A DNA stretch of 64,000 nucleotides from DATJHM01 sp963777355 (GCA_963777355.1 CAVZQK010000055.1:124001-188000); one strand, 5' to 3'. Positions 29,912 through 39,048 are shown, counted from the stretch's first letter. Made by a program: numbers and translations. Notes: generated from the sequence alone by a model not told the origin.

Positions 29912-29923
29912 TGTATATATACA
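29912..29923. promoter_or_regulatory. candidate TetR operator (palindrome)
   Basis: TGTATATATACA is a perfect 12-base palindrome located midway between the divergent TetR and reductase genes. Alternating TA sequence also occurs by chance in AT-rich promoters, so this is only a candidate. Confidence 0.35.
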
Positions 29924-29977
29924 ACGAACGGTGTATCCATTACAAAACAAACTGTTCATCTGAAAGGAGTACCATCT

Positions 29978-30649
29978 GTGTTTCTATCACCCTCGTCTAT
30001 GACTCCCCTCATGTGGGGAGAGATGATTCTCTTCATGGCGGTCTTTATGGCGCTTTTGATGTTTGTGGTCCATGTATTGAGGACGAACCATCTCAGACGG
30101 CATGGGCAGTCTTCTCATGGGCCATCGAGCGTGGTTTCCGCCGTCAACTGGGGGATCAAAGTGCTGCTTCATCTGGGGATTCGCGTGACGATCCTGGGAC
30201 CGATGATATTACTCACCGTACGCGGGCGCAAAACGGGCAAACCTCGGACCATTCCTGTCGATCTGCACGAACGCGATGGTCGTCGCTTTTTGATGGCGAC
30301 CCACGGCGAGGGGAACTGGGTGCGCAATCTGCGCGTAGCAGGTTCAGGCGTCTTGAGCCTCGGACGGCATCACCAGACATTTACTGCGGTGGAATTGGCC
30401 CCAGAGGGAGCCGGGCCAGTGATCAAGGAGATCCTGGGACCGCTTCTGGCCTCTTCCGGGATACGAGGAAATGCTCTGCGCCAACATCTTGGGGTGCGTG
30501 CTGATTCCTCGTTGCAGGAGTTCATCACGGTGGCCAGAACTCACCCTGTCTTCGAGCTTGACGAAGCGCTCGGCTCATCTTCTGTGAGAGGAAAGCAGCA
30601 AAAAAATGCTGGTCACTCCGTTCCTAAAAGGATCGAGTACGGTTCTTGA
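29978..30649 (+). CDS. DDN-like F420H2-dependent reductase with N-terminal membrane anchor
   Basis: 223 residues from the GTG at 29978, which has AAAGGAG eight bases upstream; an ATG seven codons later is the alternative. The first ~40 residues include one membrane helix (MILFMAVFMALLMFVVHVL). The rest matches the deazaflavin-dependent nitroreductase family: PMILLTVRGRKTGKPRTIPV, RRFLMATHGEGNWVRNL and VLSLGRHHQTFTAVEL. These enzymes use reduced F420 to reduce quinones or nitro compounds at the membrane. Expression is probably controlled by the divergent TetR protein. Confidence 0.82.
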   Translation: MFLSPSSMTPLMWGEMILFMAVFMALLMFVVHVLRTNHLRRHGQSSHGPSSVVSAVNWGIKVLLHLGIRVTILGPMILLTVRGRKTGKPRTIPVDLHERDGRRFLMATHGEGNWVRNLRVAGSGVLSLGRHHQTFTAVELAPEGAGPVIKEILGPLLASSGIRGNALRQHLGVRADSSLQEFITVARTHPVFELDEALGSSSVRGKQQKNAGHSVPKRIEYGS

Positions 30650-30662
30650 CGCTTCAACCCGT

Positions 30663-30695
30663 CACCATCTCACAGAGAGGTTCTGTGAGGTGGTG
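30663..30695. terminator. hairpin between convergent genes
   Basis: CACCATCTCACAGA (30663-30676) pairs with TCTGTGAGGTGGTG (30682-30695), one mismatch, loop of five. It lies after the DDN-like gene and before the 3' end of the aminotransferase gene. Confidence 0.5.
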
Positions 30696-30757
30696 ATATT
30701 CATTGTCTTCGTCCTGTATTGTTTATCCAATTTCAGATTCCCCTGTCTGCTGTGCTT

Positions 30758-32344
30758 TCATAGACGGGTAACTCCAGAGAGAAGTCTCCCGCATTGAGGA
30801 CAGAACACCTTCCGAGCGCGATGATCCTGGTATCTGCAAACACATTGTTCGCTCGACGAGAGAGGCACCTGTGGTGGCTGGATGGTTTTTTTTGTTAAAG
30901 GACCTCGGCGGTCAATCAAGGAGTGCAGGAACTGCACAAACCGATAGACATCGGCAAAGGTGGTAGCCAGGCCCAGCGAAACGCGCACGGCACCCTGCTT
31001 CTGGTTATCAATGACATGCAGAAACTGCTCGTAGGTCATGCGCTCTTTCCTTCTGAAGCTGTGGGCGAGATCCTCACGTACAAATCCCAGCGCCACCTCA
31101 CGCACCCCCGGATTGCAGAAGCAGCCGCTGCGAACGGAAATGCCACACTCATTGGCCTGCTCCTGCGAGGCGTAACAATCCAGCACTGCACCATCTGGAT
31201 CACACACATTGAAGGCAATCGTTCCGCCACGCCTCTCGGTGGTAATCGGACCATAGATGCTGACCAGGGGCTGGCCGTTGCCATGACGTAGGGCCTGCAT
31301 CTGTTCCAGGAGCCAGCCTGTGAGACAACGTACACGCTCATGAATGATGTCAATGCCAATAGACTCGATATAGCGCAGCCCGATCTCCACCGCGGGCAGG
31401 AGCAGGTAGTTCAGGGTCCCATCTTCAAAGCCAGCCTCCCCAGGGGACAGGTAAAAGCCGTAGCCGGTGGCATCGGCGGCCAAGACAGAGGATAAGGTGA
31501 TGGTGCCCCCAGAAAACCAGGGACGGCGCAGTTTCGCCAGCGCGGATTTGCGTACCAGCAGGCAGCCTGCGCCTGTGGGGAAACCGAAGATCTTATAGAA
31601 CGAGAGAGGCACAAAGTCAGGATGCCAGCGCGAGAGATCAAGCCGGTTGGAGGGAGCGAAGGCGGCGGCATCCAGCAGCACATCCCAGCCCTGCGCCTGC
31701 GCCTGTGCAATCCATTCGAGAGGATGTTGAACGCCGGTAACATTGGACTGAGCAGGAAAGGCAAACAGGTTGTGGTGTCCGGGCCTGGCTTGCGCGAGTG
31801 CCTGCGAGAGGCGAGCTTCGTTCACGCGCATATCGGGCGGCTCTATGGGAACATAGTGAAAGGTAGCCTCTTTCGCTCGCGCAAACTCGCGCACGCCGTT
31901 GACTGCGTTGTGATTATCGAAGATGAGCAGGTACTGCCCACCCGAAGCGAAGGGATAGGCCTCTGCCACGAATTTGACTGCTCCGGTGGCATTGGCCGTG
32001 AAAATGGCGATATACTCATCAGGCGAGGCTCTGAAGTAGTCGAGCACATACCTGCGAGCCTGCTCGACCAGCGTATTCATAGCCTGCGACGCGGGATTGG
32101 TGGAGTGAGGGTTGCCAAACACGTTGTCATTGATCAATCGGAAGTAGTCGCGCAACTGGCGCTCAGCATAGAGCCCGCCCCCCGTGTAGTCCAGGTAGAC
32201 GTGTTGTTGCTGATCCAAGCGGGCATAGTCCGTGGCACGCAGTTCATCGAGCACATGCGTCGTTGTAAATGTAGGATACTGCTGTTGAAAGGTCGTCAAG
32301 GCGACTTCCAGCGGTTCGAGCAGGGCGATTTCTGAATGGATCAT
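30758..32344 (-). CDS. class V aminotransferase-fold protein (cysteine desulfurase / MoCo sulfurase-like) with C-terminal zinc-ribbon-like tail
   Basis: 528 residues. The PLP-dependent class V fold is clear: YTGGGLYAERQLRDYF, NPHSTNPASQAM, LIFDNHNAVNGVREFA, LLDAAAFAPSNRLDL, and the PLP-lysine in PLSFYKIFGFPTGAG. A Cys-rich loop, ISVRSGCFCNPGVRE, resembles the molybdenum-cofactor sulfurase active loop. The last ~40 residues add two Cys pairs (CVCRYQDHR ... FCPQCGRLL), an unusual extension. The ATG at 32344 overlaps the stop of an upstream DUF4395 remnant, so it is translationally coupled to the sulfur genes. Likely a sulfur-transfer enzyme; its exact product is unknown. Confidence 0.85.
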   Translation of the reverse strand: MIHSEIALLEPLEVALTTFQQQYPTFTTTHVLDELRATDYARLDQQQHVYLDYTGGGLYAERQLRDYFRLINDNVFGNPHSTNPASQAMNTLVEQARRYVLDYFRASPDEYIAIFTANATGAVKFVAEAYPFASGGQYLLIFDNHNAVNGVREFARAKEATFHYVPIEPPDMRVNEARLSQALAQARPGHHNLFAFPAQSNVTGVQHPLEWIAQAQAQGWDVLLDAAAFAPSNRLDLSRWHPDFVPLSFYKIFGFPTGAGCLLVRKSALAKLRRPWFSGGTITLSSVLAADATGYGFYLSPGEAGFEDGTLNYLLLPAVEIGLRYIESIGIDIIHERVRCLTGWLLEQMQALRHGNGQPLVSIYGPITTERRGGTIAFNVCDPDGAVLDCYASQEQANECGISVRSGCFCNPGVREVALGFVREDLAHSFRRKERMTYEQFLHVIDNQKQGAVRVSLGLATTFADVYRFVQFLHSLIDRRGPLTKKTIQPPQVPLSSSEQCVCRYQDHRARKVFCPQCGRLLSGVTRL

Positions 32345-32519
32345 GTGTGTATCTTTCCTTTAATCCTCAAATGCCTCGTTCTGCCTTTTTCCCAAAGAGG
32401 GAACACGACAGACGTGTAAACGATGCAGCCAACGCAGAAATCGAAGACCGTCTCCAATAAGGCAAAACTCATTAAGACAAGACCGATTGCGAAGAAGCCG
32501 ATCATAGTGGTCGTGAAGA
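32342..32519 (-). pseudogene. C-terminal remnant of a DUF4395 membrane protein
   Basis: The minus strand from about 32519 to the TGA at 32342 reads TTTMIGFFAIGLVLMSFALL, ETVFDFCVGCIVYTSVVFPL and a basic tail. The FCVGC motif within a hydrophobic hairpin is characteristic of the C-terminal end of DUF4395 proteins, often found near sulfur-transfer genes. Only ~55 residues remain, with a stop just upstream, and there is no room for the missing N-terminus before the cysteine synthase gene. Its stop overlaps the aminotransferase ATG (ATGA), a relic of translational coupling. Confidence 0.6.
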
Positions 32520-32573
32520 GAAATCAGTTCTTATTTATGTGCTGAAAAGAGACGGGACAAAAGACTTCACCTG

Positions 32574-33507
32574 CTACCATAATATTTTTGCCTCTAGATC
32601 CTCTTCAAGTTCATCAATATTGCGTTTCCACAGGTCTTCGCTGAGGTATTTCCACCCACCATCAGCGAGAATGACCACAATCTTGCCCTGTTCCAGCGTC
32701 CTGGCAACATGCAAAGCTGCATGGAGTGCGGCTCCGCATGAGGGGCCTGCGAAAATGCCTTCTTGATCTTTCAATTGACGCATCCTGCGTATTGCCTCTG
32801 TGCCTGGCACCAGGATTTTCCCGTCTAAAAGCGATTGATCGAGCACAGGAGGCACAAAGCCATCTTCCAAACTGCGCAAGCCCTGCACAGCGTCGCCCTG
32901 TAGTGGCTCAGACGCGATAACTTGATCGATGGATTATATTCTTTTAACCGCCTCGCACTCCCCGTCAGCGTCCCACCCGTGCCAAGACCAGCAACCAATA
33001 CAGAGATATCAGGAAGATCGCGGATAATTTCAGGAGCCGTCCCATAATAATGAGCGCGTGGATTTGCTTCGTTTCCATATTGATAGAGCATGATATAGCG
33101 GCTATCTTCTTCGGCTATCTTCTTCGCCAGTCGTACCGCGCCGTTGCTTCCCAGTGTGCCATCAGAATAAATAATCTTTGCCCCGTACAGCTCTAGCAAC
33201 TGCCGCCGCTCTTGTGTGACGTTGTCGGGCAAGACCGCCACAAATTGATATCCTTTTATGAGACAGATCATAGCTAGCCCAATCCCGGTATTCCCGCTTG
33301 TCGGTTCGAGGATGATTGAGCCGGAGTGAAGTTTGCCACTGGCTTCAGCCTCCTTGACCATCCGCAATGCGATACGGTCTTTGATGCTCCCTGTGGGGTT
33401 CGTTCCCTCTAACTTCGCAAAAATGTGCACGCCGCGACGTGGGCTGAAACGTTTCAGCTCTACTAAAGGGGTATTTCCGATGGTATTAAAATGCTTTTAA
33501 AGCGCAT
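32574..33507 (-). pseudogene. PLP-dependent cysteine synthase family protein, two frameshifts
   Basis: A cysteine synthase/cystathionine beta-synthase-type gene. The start is the ATG at 33507 with AGGAAAAAA upstream. A lost base near 33490 shifts into NTIGNTPLVELKRFSPRR. The PLP-lysine motif is TNPTGSIKDR, and EPTSGNTGIGLA and GLGTGGTLTGSAR bind the substrate and phosphate. A second lost base near 32929 interrupts NPSIK; the restored sequence continues VIASEPLQGDAVQGLRSLED and ends with GPSCGAALHAALHVART. The restored length is ~311 residues, normal for the family. It is the first gene of a probable operon with the DUF4395 remnant and the aminotransferase. Confidence 0.8.
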
Positions 33508-33841
33508 AATTTTTTCCTGTTGATTAGTGCCCGCCGGCCATAGCAGGTAAAAGAATGACTGTATTTGTAGGACCAACGTTTGTTTCCAGGCCCTGGCAAA
33601 TTTCTTGAAATTTCCTGTTGTTCATCGAAAGCGTTTTTGTGATTGCGCTTTCTGTAGAGAAGTATATACCTTCGGATACATGAGTTTAAGATCGTTTACT
33701 AGTCGTCTTCTAGTCTCATCATGGAAGATATGTATCGAAACGCCTGGGTAGACTTCCTTCTTACATTGGTTGCAGAGGTGATTAATGAGATGCTATCATA
33801 CAGACGAATAGTTGGAGAGTAACCTGTAGGAGTAAACTTTT
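33508..33841. other. intergenic region between divergent genes
   Basis: About 330 bases between the cysteine synthase start and the second STAND regulator. No gene was recognised. It should contain both promoters. Confidence 0.4.
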
Positions 33842-36769
33842 ATGAAGAAGACGAGCAAATTTGCTTCTAATATATATCTCAAGCGAGCGCGTGTGCAACG
33901 TGGCTGGTCGCAGGAATATGTGGCACGCGAGATTGGCACCGACGCATTCACCGTCAGTCGCTGGGAACGTGGTGCTGCGATGGCGAGTCCGCACTTTCGC
34001 CAGCAACTCTGTGCGCTCTTCGATCTGAGCGTGGCGGAACTCGGTCTAGTCCCAGCAGAAATAGAGGCACCTAAGGATCAGGCGAGAGGGCAACTGGATG
34101 AAATACCGACCCACCTTCCCTCTCCACCATTCCCTCTCCTCGACCCAGCTATTCCTCCAGCGCGCGGCCATAGTCTTGTTGGACGTGATGACCTGTTTCG
34201 CCAGCTCAAGCAGCGATTGTTGAGCGGGAATCCTGTGGTGCTCTGTGCCATCAATGGCTTACCTGGGGTGGGAAAAACTGCCCTGGCAACGGAGCTGGCG
34301 CATGATGAGGAATCAGGCCTATTTTGCCGATGGCGTGCTGTGGACCGGGTTGGGCTACGAGCCCGATGTGCTCGGACTGCTCAGTCATTGGGGAACGCTG
34401 CTGCGTTGCGCTCCCGCTCATCTCAGCCAGGGTGCCCAAACGAAGCCTGGGCCAAAAGCATCCATGCGGCCATCGGCCAGCGGCGCATGCTACTGATCAT
34501 CGATGATGCCTGGCAGATCACACAGGCACAGATGTTTCGGATAGGAGGGCCACACTGCGCTCACCTGCTCACGACACGTTTCCCGGAAATCGCGCGGCGT
34601 TTCACCCCGGAAGGGGCCATCGTGGTCCGCGAGTTAGATGACACCGATGGGCGCAGGCTCTTGTTGCGACTGGCACCGGAGGTAGTGCAGGCGGAGCCGG
34701 AAGAAGTTCAGGCGCTTGTCGCAGCCGTCGGTGGTCTTCCATTGGCCTTGATGCTGCTTGGTAACTACTTGCGTGCACAGGCTCATAGCGGTCAACCGCG
34801 CCGATTGCGGGCTGCCCTTCACCGCTTACGCAACGCCGACGAACGCTTACAGCTACACGAGGCACAGCCAGTGATAGGCGGACACCCAGGCTTATCAGCG
34901 GGCGCACCTCTATCACTACAAGTGATGATTGGGATGAGTGATCAGCAAGTGAGCGAGAGGGCTCGTGCCGCAATGCGTGCACTGGCGGTTTTCCCGCCCA
35001 AGCCCAATACGTTTGCGGAGGAAGCCGCCGTCGCAGTCAGTGCGCTCTCGGTAGAGACACTTGATGAGTTGACTGACGCGGGGCTGCTGGAAAGCAGTGG
35101 GCCTGGACGCTACACCTTGCATCAAACCATCGCCGACTATGCCCGTCACCACCTGACTGACGAGAGCGTACCCAAGCGACTGGTCAACTACTTTGTTGCC
35201 TACATGGAAGCACATGCTGAGGACGCTACGGTGTTCGATAGCGAGAGCGCGAATATCGTCGCGGCGCTGGAGGCAGCGTTTGAGCGTAGAATGCAGCCAG
35301 ATCTTGTGAGGGGAGTACATACTTTCGTGCCCTTCTTGATCCCGCGTGGACTCTATACACTTGCCGAAACCCACCTTCAGCGCTCCCTGCAAGCCGCCCA
35401 GGATCTCAACGACACTGCCGGCCAGGCAACAGCTTTGTTTCACCTGGGACTAATAATAAGTGGTCGGGGGAATTACCAGCAGGCACAAGCCCACTGGCAG
35501 AACAGTCTGAACCTGGCCCGCGAGGGTGGGCATCGTACCATCGTAGCCCAGGTGTTGCTCGAAAGGGCTGATGTTGCGTCGAGGCAAGGGCAGTATCACC
35601 AGTCACATCTGTTCCTGACTGAGGCACTTGATATCCTACAGCAATTGGGCGATCAACGTGGAATTGCACTTGCCCTTTGGGCGCAGGGTAACCTCGTACA
35701 GGCACAAGGAGAGCCTGAGCAGGCACGCTTGCTCTATGAGCAAGCATTACTCATCTATCGTGAGGTGAACGATCAGCATGGCATCGCGATGATGCTGGCC
35801 AAACGGGGTATCGTGGCACGAGAGCGAGGCCAACTAGAACAGGCACGCCTGCTCTATGAAGAGGCGTTGAGTATCCTTCACCGTCTAGGGAATCAGCGTG
35901 CCGCCGCCATTGTTTTAGGCGGTCTTGGCAACCTGGAGCGGCACCAGGGGCGATTTGAACAGGCACGACAGTACCTGGAAGAGGCCATTGTGCTCCAGCG
36001 GCAGTTGGAGGACCCTCGTGGCCTCGCCTTTACGCTTCTCGATCTAGGGAACGTATTAGTAACCGTGCAGAGACACTTCGAGCAGGCCCAGCGGCTCATG
36101 GAAGAAGCACTCGCCATTTTTCAGCACCTTGAGGAGAGGGGTCAGATCGCTGTCACTTTCCGCGATCTAGGCAGATTAGCAGCAGAACAGGGACACTTCG
36201 AGCAGGCCCAGCGGTTCACGGAAGAAGCTCTTGCCATTTTTCAGGATCTTGAGGGGCGGCGTCAGATCGGCATCACCCTCCATGAACTGGGCAGCCTGGC
36301 ACGGAAGCAGGGCCAGCCTGAACGGGCACGTCAGCTCTGCTCAGAAGCACTGACCCTTCTTTTACAGGTAGACGACCAGCGAGAAGTGGCCATTGCTCGC
36401 CTGGAACTGGGCATCGTGGCGCGAGAGCAAGGGCAGCTGGAAGAGGCAGAACATCTGTTGACGGAGTCACTTGCCACCTTGAGGCCGATAAAGGACCGGA
36501 AGCACGTAGCCTGTGCGCTGAAAGAACTGGGTCTGCTCATGAAACAGCGAGAACAACCAGAACAAGCGCTGCGAGCATTCTTCAGCGCCAGGGTGGGACT
36601 GGCTCTAGTGCATTCTCCCGAGACGTCTCTTGTTGATGAGATGCTCAGGCAATTACGCACACAAATGGACGAGCGCGTCTTTCTCTCGATAGCCGAGCGC
36701 ATCGCCAGGGAGCCGTCCGAGCCATCCTACGGGCTAACCCAGACGGAGTGGGAGGCGGCTATATTGTAA
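33842..36769 (+). CDS. XRE-HTH / NB-ARC (STAND) ATPase / TPR regulator, second copy
   Basis: 975 residues, similar in layout to the gene at 19228. The HTH is GWSQEYVAREIGTDAFTVSRW. The NB-ARC has Walker A GLPGVGKTALA (~140), Walker B LLIIDDAW (~217) and GGLPLALMLLG (~296). About eleven 40-residue TPR units run from ~515. Between ~34312 and ~34435 the reading frame is wrong: one extra base and, 120 bases later, one missing base cancel out. The natural sequence there is AYFADGVLWTGLGYEPDVLG, as in the first copy. About 40 residues after Walker A are therefore scrambled as written. Confidence 0.88.
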   Translation: MKKTSKFASNIYLKRARVQRGWSQEYVAREIGTDAFTVSRWERGAAMASPHFRQQLCALFDLSVAELGLVPAEIEAPKDQARGQLDEIPTHLPSPPFPLLDPAIPPARGHSLVGRDDLFRQLKQRLLSGNPVVLCAINGLPGVGKTALATELAHDEESGLFCRWRAVDRVGLRARCARTAQSLGNAAALRSRSSQPGCPNEAWAKSIHAAIGQRRMLLIIDDAWQITQAQMFRIGGPHCAHLLTTRFPEIARRFTPEGAIVVRELDDTDGRRLLLRLAPEVVQAEPEEVQALVAAVGGLPLALMLLGNYLRAQAHSGQPRRLRAALHRLRNADERLQLHEAQPVIGGHPGLSAGAPLSLQVMIGMSDQQVSERARAAMRALAVFPPKPNTFAEEAAVAVSALSVETLDELTDAGLLESSGPGRYTLHQTIADYARHHLTDESVPKRLVNYFVAYMEAHAEDATVFDSESANIVAALEAAFERRMQPDLVRGVHTFVPFLIPRGLYTLAETHLQRSLQAAQDLNDTAGQATALFHLGLIISGRGNYQQAQAHWQNSLNLAREGGHRTIVAQVLLERADVASRQGQYHQSHLFLTEALDILQQLGDQRGIALALWAQGNLVQAQGEPEQARLLYEQALLIYREVNDQHGIAMMLAKRGIVARERGQLEQARLLYEEALSILHRLGNQRAAAIVLGGLGNLERHQGRFEQARQYLEEAIVLQRQLEDPRGLAFTLLDLGNVLVTVQRHFEQAQRLMEEALAIFQHLEERGQIAVTFRDLGRLAAEQGHFEQAQRFTEEALAIFQDLEGRRQIGITLHELGSLARKQGQPERARQLCSEALTLLLQVDDQREVAIARLELGIVAREQGQLEEAEHLLTESLATLRPIKDRKHVACALKELGLLMKQREQPEQALRAFFSARVGLALVHSPETSLVDEMLRQLRTQMDERVFLSIAERIAREPSEPSYGLTQTEWEAAIL
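36070..36315 (+). repeat. near-identical 120-base tandem repeats inside the TPR region
   Basis: The stretch starting ACACTTCGAGCAGGCCCAGC recurs after exactly 120 bases with few differences, encoding two 40-residue TPR units (HFEQAQRLMEEALAIFQ and HFEQAQRFTEEALAIFQ). This indicates a recent unit duplication in the sensor array. Confidence 0.7.
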
Positions 36770-36811
36770 ATCATTTTACTCTGTGGCTCAACTGCAATTT
36801 GAAAGGCGTAG

Positions 36812-37378
36812 TTATGCACTAGCGACGATGCTCTTGAGCTGGCCGAGGGACGCTCGGACCAGTTGCGACAGATCTTGCGAGTTGGGTTCGCTGGCCCAGC
36901 GGTCAAACGCTGTTTTGAACGCGATAACTCCGACTTCTGCCGCAAGACTTGCGGCAGGGTCAGGCACGCCGCGTCTTCGCAACGCCTCGGACATGGCTGA
37001 GGCGAGTAATGCGTTCTTCATCAGTTCGCGTTCTTGGAGCGCTGGGTTTGCGGCAATCACTGCCTGACGCTGCCGGACACGTTTATGACGCTCCTGGATC
37101 ACAGGTGCGACGGCCTCCAGGGCCGCGGCGACGACATCGAGTAGCGTGGCGGAAGCCGGCGCAGCTTCGACGGTACTCACGGAGATCTGGCGCAGTATGT
37201 CCTGACCCCCGAAAAGCACCTCGCGCTTATCGGCAAAGTAGCGAAAGAAGGTCCGCTCGGTGAGGCCAGCCCGTTCAGCGATCTCCGTCACCATCGTCTG
37301 CTCAAACCCGCGTTCCTGGTACAGGTCCAGAGCTGCCTGCTCTAGTCGGCCCATCGCATTGGGTTCCCATCGGCTCAT
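36812..37378 (-). CDS. TetR/AcrR-family regulator
   Basis: 188 residues from the ATG at 37378, which follows GGAGGAG. The HTH is VTEIAERAGLTERTFFRYFADKREVL (residues ~30-55), then a helical ligand-binding domain. The C-terminus (EVGVIAFKTAFDRWAS) matches the usual TetR dimerisation end. The promoter carries a perfect palindrome overlapping the -35 box, so it is probably self-repressing. There is no obvious target gene on the same strand. A target could be the isomerase-like gene at 37813. Confidence 0.87.
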   Translation of the reverse strand: MSRWEPNAMGRLEQAALDLYQERGFEQTMVTEIAERAGLTERTFFRYFADKREVLFGGQDILRQISVSTVEAAPASATLLDVVAAALEAVAPVIQERHKRVRQRQAVIAANPALQERELMKNALLASAMSEALRRRGVPDPAASLAAEVGVIAFKTAFDRWASEPNSQDLSQLVRASLGQLKSIVASA

Positions 37379-37420
37379 CTGTTCAACTCCTCCTTCATGA
37401 CAGCTATTGACATCACTTCC

Positions 37421-37460
37421 ATTATACGGTATTATAGTTATGTCAGCAACTGACATAACT
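37421..37460 (-). promoter_or_regulatory. promoter with palindromic operator for the TetR gene
   Basis: On the minus strand TTGCTG (37444-37449) and TATAAT (37421-37426) are 17 bases apart, a good sigma-70-type promoter. AGTTATGTCAG (37436-37446) and CTGACATAACT (37450-37460) form a perfect inverted repeat with a 3-base spacer that covers the -35 box, as expected for an autorepressed TetR gene. Confidence 0.7.
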
Positions 37461-37812
37461 GTTTCGCCTTACCGAGAGGGAGATGTGGCGTAGCGGAACA
37501 GAAAAAGGGAGAAGGCCGATTGTCGCGTGAGAGATAGTGTGCGCTGAAATCAAGGGTGTGCGCTTCTGCCTTAACCTCAGAATATACTCTGGTTTGAAAA
37601 CTTTGCGCCATTGAGAAGGCAAAAAAACAGCCCATTTTGCTGTTGAATCATCGACGGCAGCGACCAGAATAATTGCTCTCAACCACCACATACCAAGAAA
37701 CAAAGGTCTGTTGTTTTTCTAGGGGAAATGTCGCATCAATATGTGTGTAATGCTCGTATTGAGCGTGTTAAAAGTTCGCTTTTGCGAGAAGAAAGAAAGA
37801 GGAATCGTACAC
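37461..37812. other. intergenic region, possible degraded fragment
   Basis: About 350 bases. A minus-strand reading frame (37443-37703) contains AAVDDSTAKWAVFLPSQWRK and similar text but no recognised family. It may be a decayed gene or chance. Confidence 0.25.
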
Positions 37813-38070
37813 ATGGAATTTATGGTAAGCGCCAGTTTTCGTGCACAAGATCGAGAAGAGATGCTCGCCCTTGTGCCCCAGGAGCAAGCGCACATTCAAG
37901 TCTTACAAGAACAAGGAACAATAGAGGTACACTACCTCGGTGCTGATCGTTTGCACGTCTGGGTTGTAATGCGTGGAGAGTCACAGGATCAGGTGCAAAA
38001 GGCCCTGGAGGCCTTCCCGCTCTATCCTTATGTGAGAGAGCTAGCAATCGCACCACTGTTCAAGATATAG
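37813..38070 (+). CDS. muconolactone isomerase-like small protein
   Basis: 85 residues beginning MEFMVSASFRAQDREEMLAL, with the ferredoxin-like pattern of the muconolactone isomerase domain. The ending FPLYPYVRELAIAPLF fits the family's LPLYPYM...PL signature. Such domains act as small isomerases or structural subunits. The start is chosen at 37813 because the conserved N-terminal strand begins there. Function is inferred at fold level only. Confidence 0.65.
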   Translation: MEFMVSASFRAQDREEMLALVPQEQAHIQVLQEQGTIEVHYLGADRLHVWVVMRGESQDQVQKALEAFPLYPYVRELAIAPLFKI

Positions 38071-38234
38071 CCAGGAAAGCAGATTGTGTTAACGGGCGTT
38101 TATTTTTACCGTAATTAGTGATTTAGGGTACGCCCCAACTTTTGGCAGAGAGCCTATACAGAGAAAAGGAAAGCTGACAAGAGAGAGCCATCCTGAAAGA
38201 GAAAGAACAAGCAAGGCAACGAAAGGAGATCGTT

Positions 38235-38999
38235 ATGGCAACCGTCACCCTTGTGCGCATCGCGCATTCCAGTGTCCTAATCGACTTCGACGGCTTCCAG
38301 GTTCTCACCGATCCCTGGTTTTCAGAGCGATTTGGCTACTATCATGGCGAGCCGTATGGCATCACGCTGGAGAAGCTGCCCCGCCTCGCCGGAGTCGTAG
38401 TCAGCCACGGACACTACGATCATTATGATATGCAAGCCTTTCGGGCCTATCCCGACAAGCAGGTACCGATAGCAGTCAAGCGAGGGATTGCCAAGACCGC
38501 GCGCCAAGTTGGTTTCACCAATGTGGTTGAGATGGACGCCTGGGAAACCACCAACTTCGGCCCGATCACCGTAACTGCCGTGCCTGGGAAACATGGCGTG
38601 CCGGAGATCACATATCTGCTGCAAGCTGGTGGCGCAACGGTCTACTTTGGCGGTGACACACTGCTCATTCCTGAACTCTCGGAGATTCCGGCGCATTGTC
38701 CGCAGATCGATGTGGCGCTGCTTGCCATCAACGGTCTGCGGATTCGCCCATCTGGCAATCGCAAGGTAGTCATGGACGCGGCTGATGCTGCCGAACTCTG
38801 CCGGATTCTTCAGCCTCGTTACGCCGTGCCGATCCATTATACCTTCAAGGGAGGGCCTATCGTGGATACGCTGATTTTGAAGTACGCAGGCAAGCCTTCT
38901 GCGCTGACGCAGCAATTCCAGCAAACCACCGCCACGCTTTCCCCAGCAACATCTGTGCGGGTCCTAGCAACCGGCGAGCCATTGGTGATCACAGTTTGA
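38235..38999 (+). CDS. MBL-fold metallo-hydrolase (UlaG-like)
   Basis: 254 residues, ATG at 38235 behind AAAGGAG. The metal-binding motif SHGHYDHYD (~residues 56-64) is the HxHxDH signature. Further ligands are KHGVPEI, GGDTLL and PIHYTFKGG. The overall arrangement is that of L-ascorbate-6-phosphate lactonase-like hydrolases. The natural substrate is unknown. No operon partner. Confidence 0.88.
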   Translation: MATVTLVRIAHSSVLIDFDGFQVLTDPWFSERFGYYHGEPYGITLEKLPRLAGVVVSHGHYDHYDMQAFRAYPDKQVPIAVKRGIAKTARQVGFTNVVEMDAWETTNFGPITVTAVPGKHGVPEITYLLQAGGATVYFGGDTLLIPELSEIPAHCPQIDVALLAINGLRIRPSGNRKVVMDAADAAELCRILQPRYAVPIHYTFKGGPIVDTLILKYAGKPSALTQQFQQTTATLSPATSVRVLATGEPLVITV

Positions 39000-39048
39000 T
39001 TCTTCCTCAAAATCACCTCTGCGCTTGTCGCTCGCGATATGCCGGTTG

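Noticed and set aside
37443..37703. Minus-strand reading frame with AAVDDSTAKWAVFLPSQWRK
   Set aside because: Could be a transposase fragment but I cannot match it to any family; left as intergenic.
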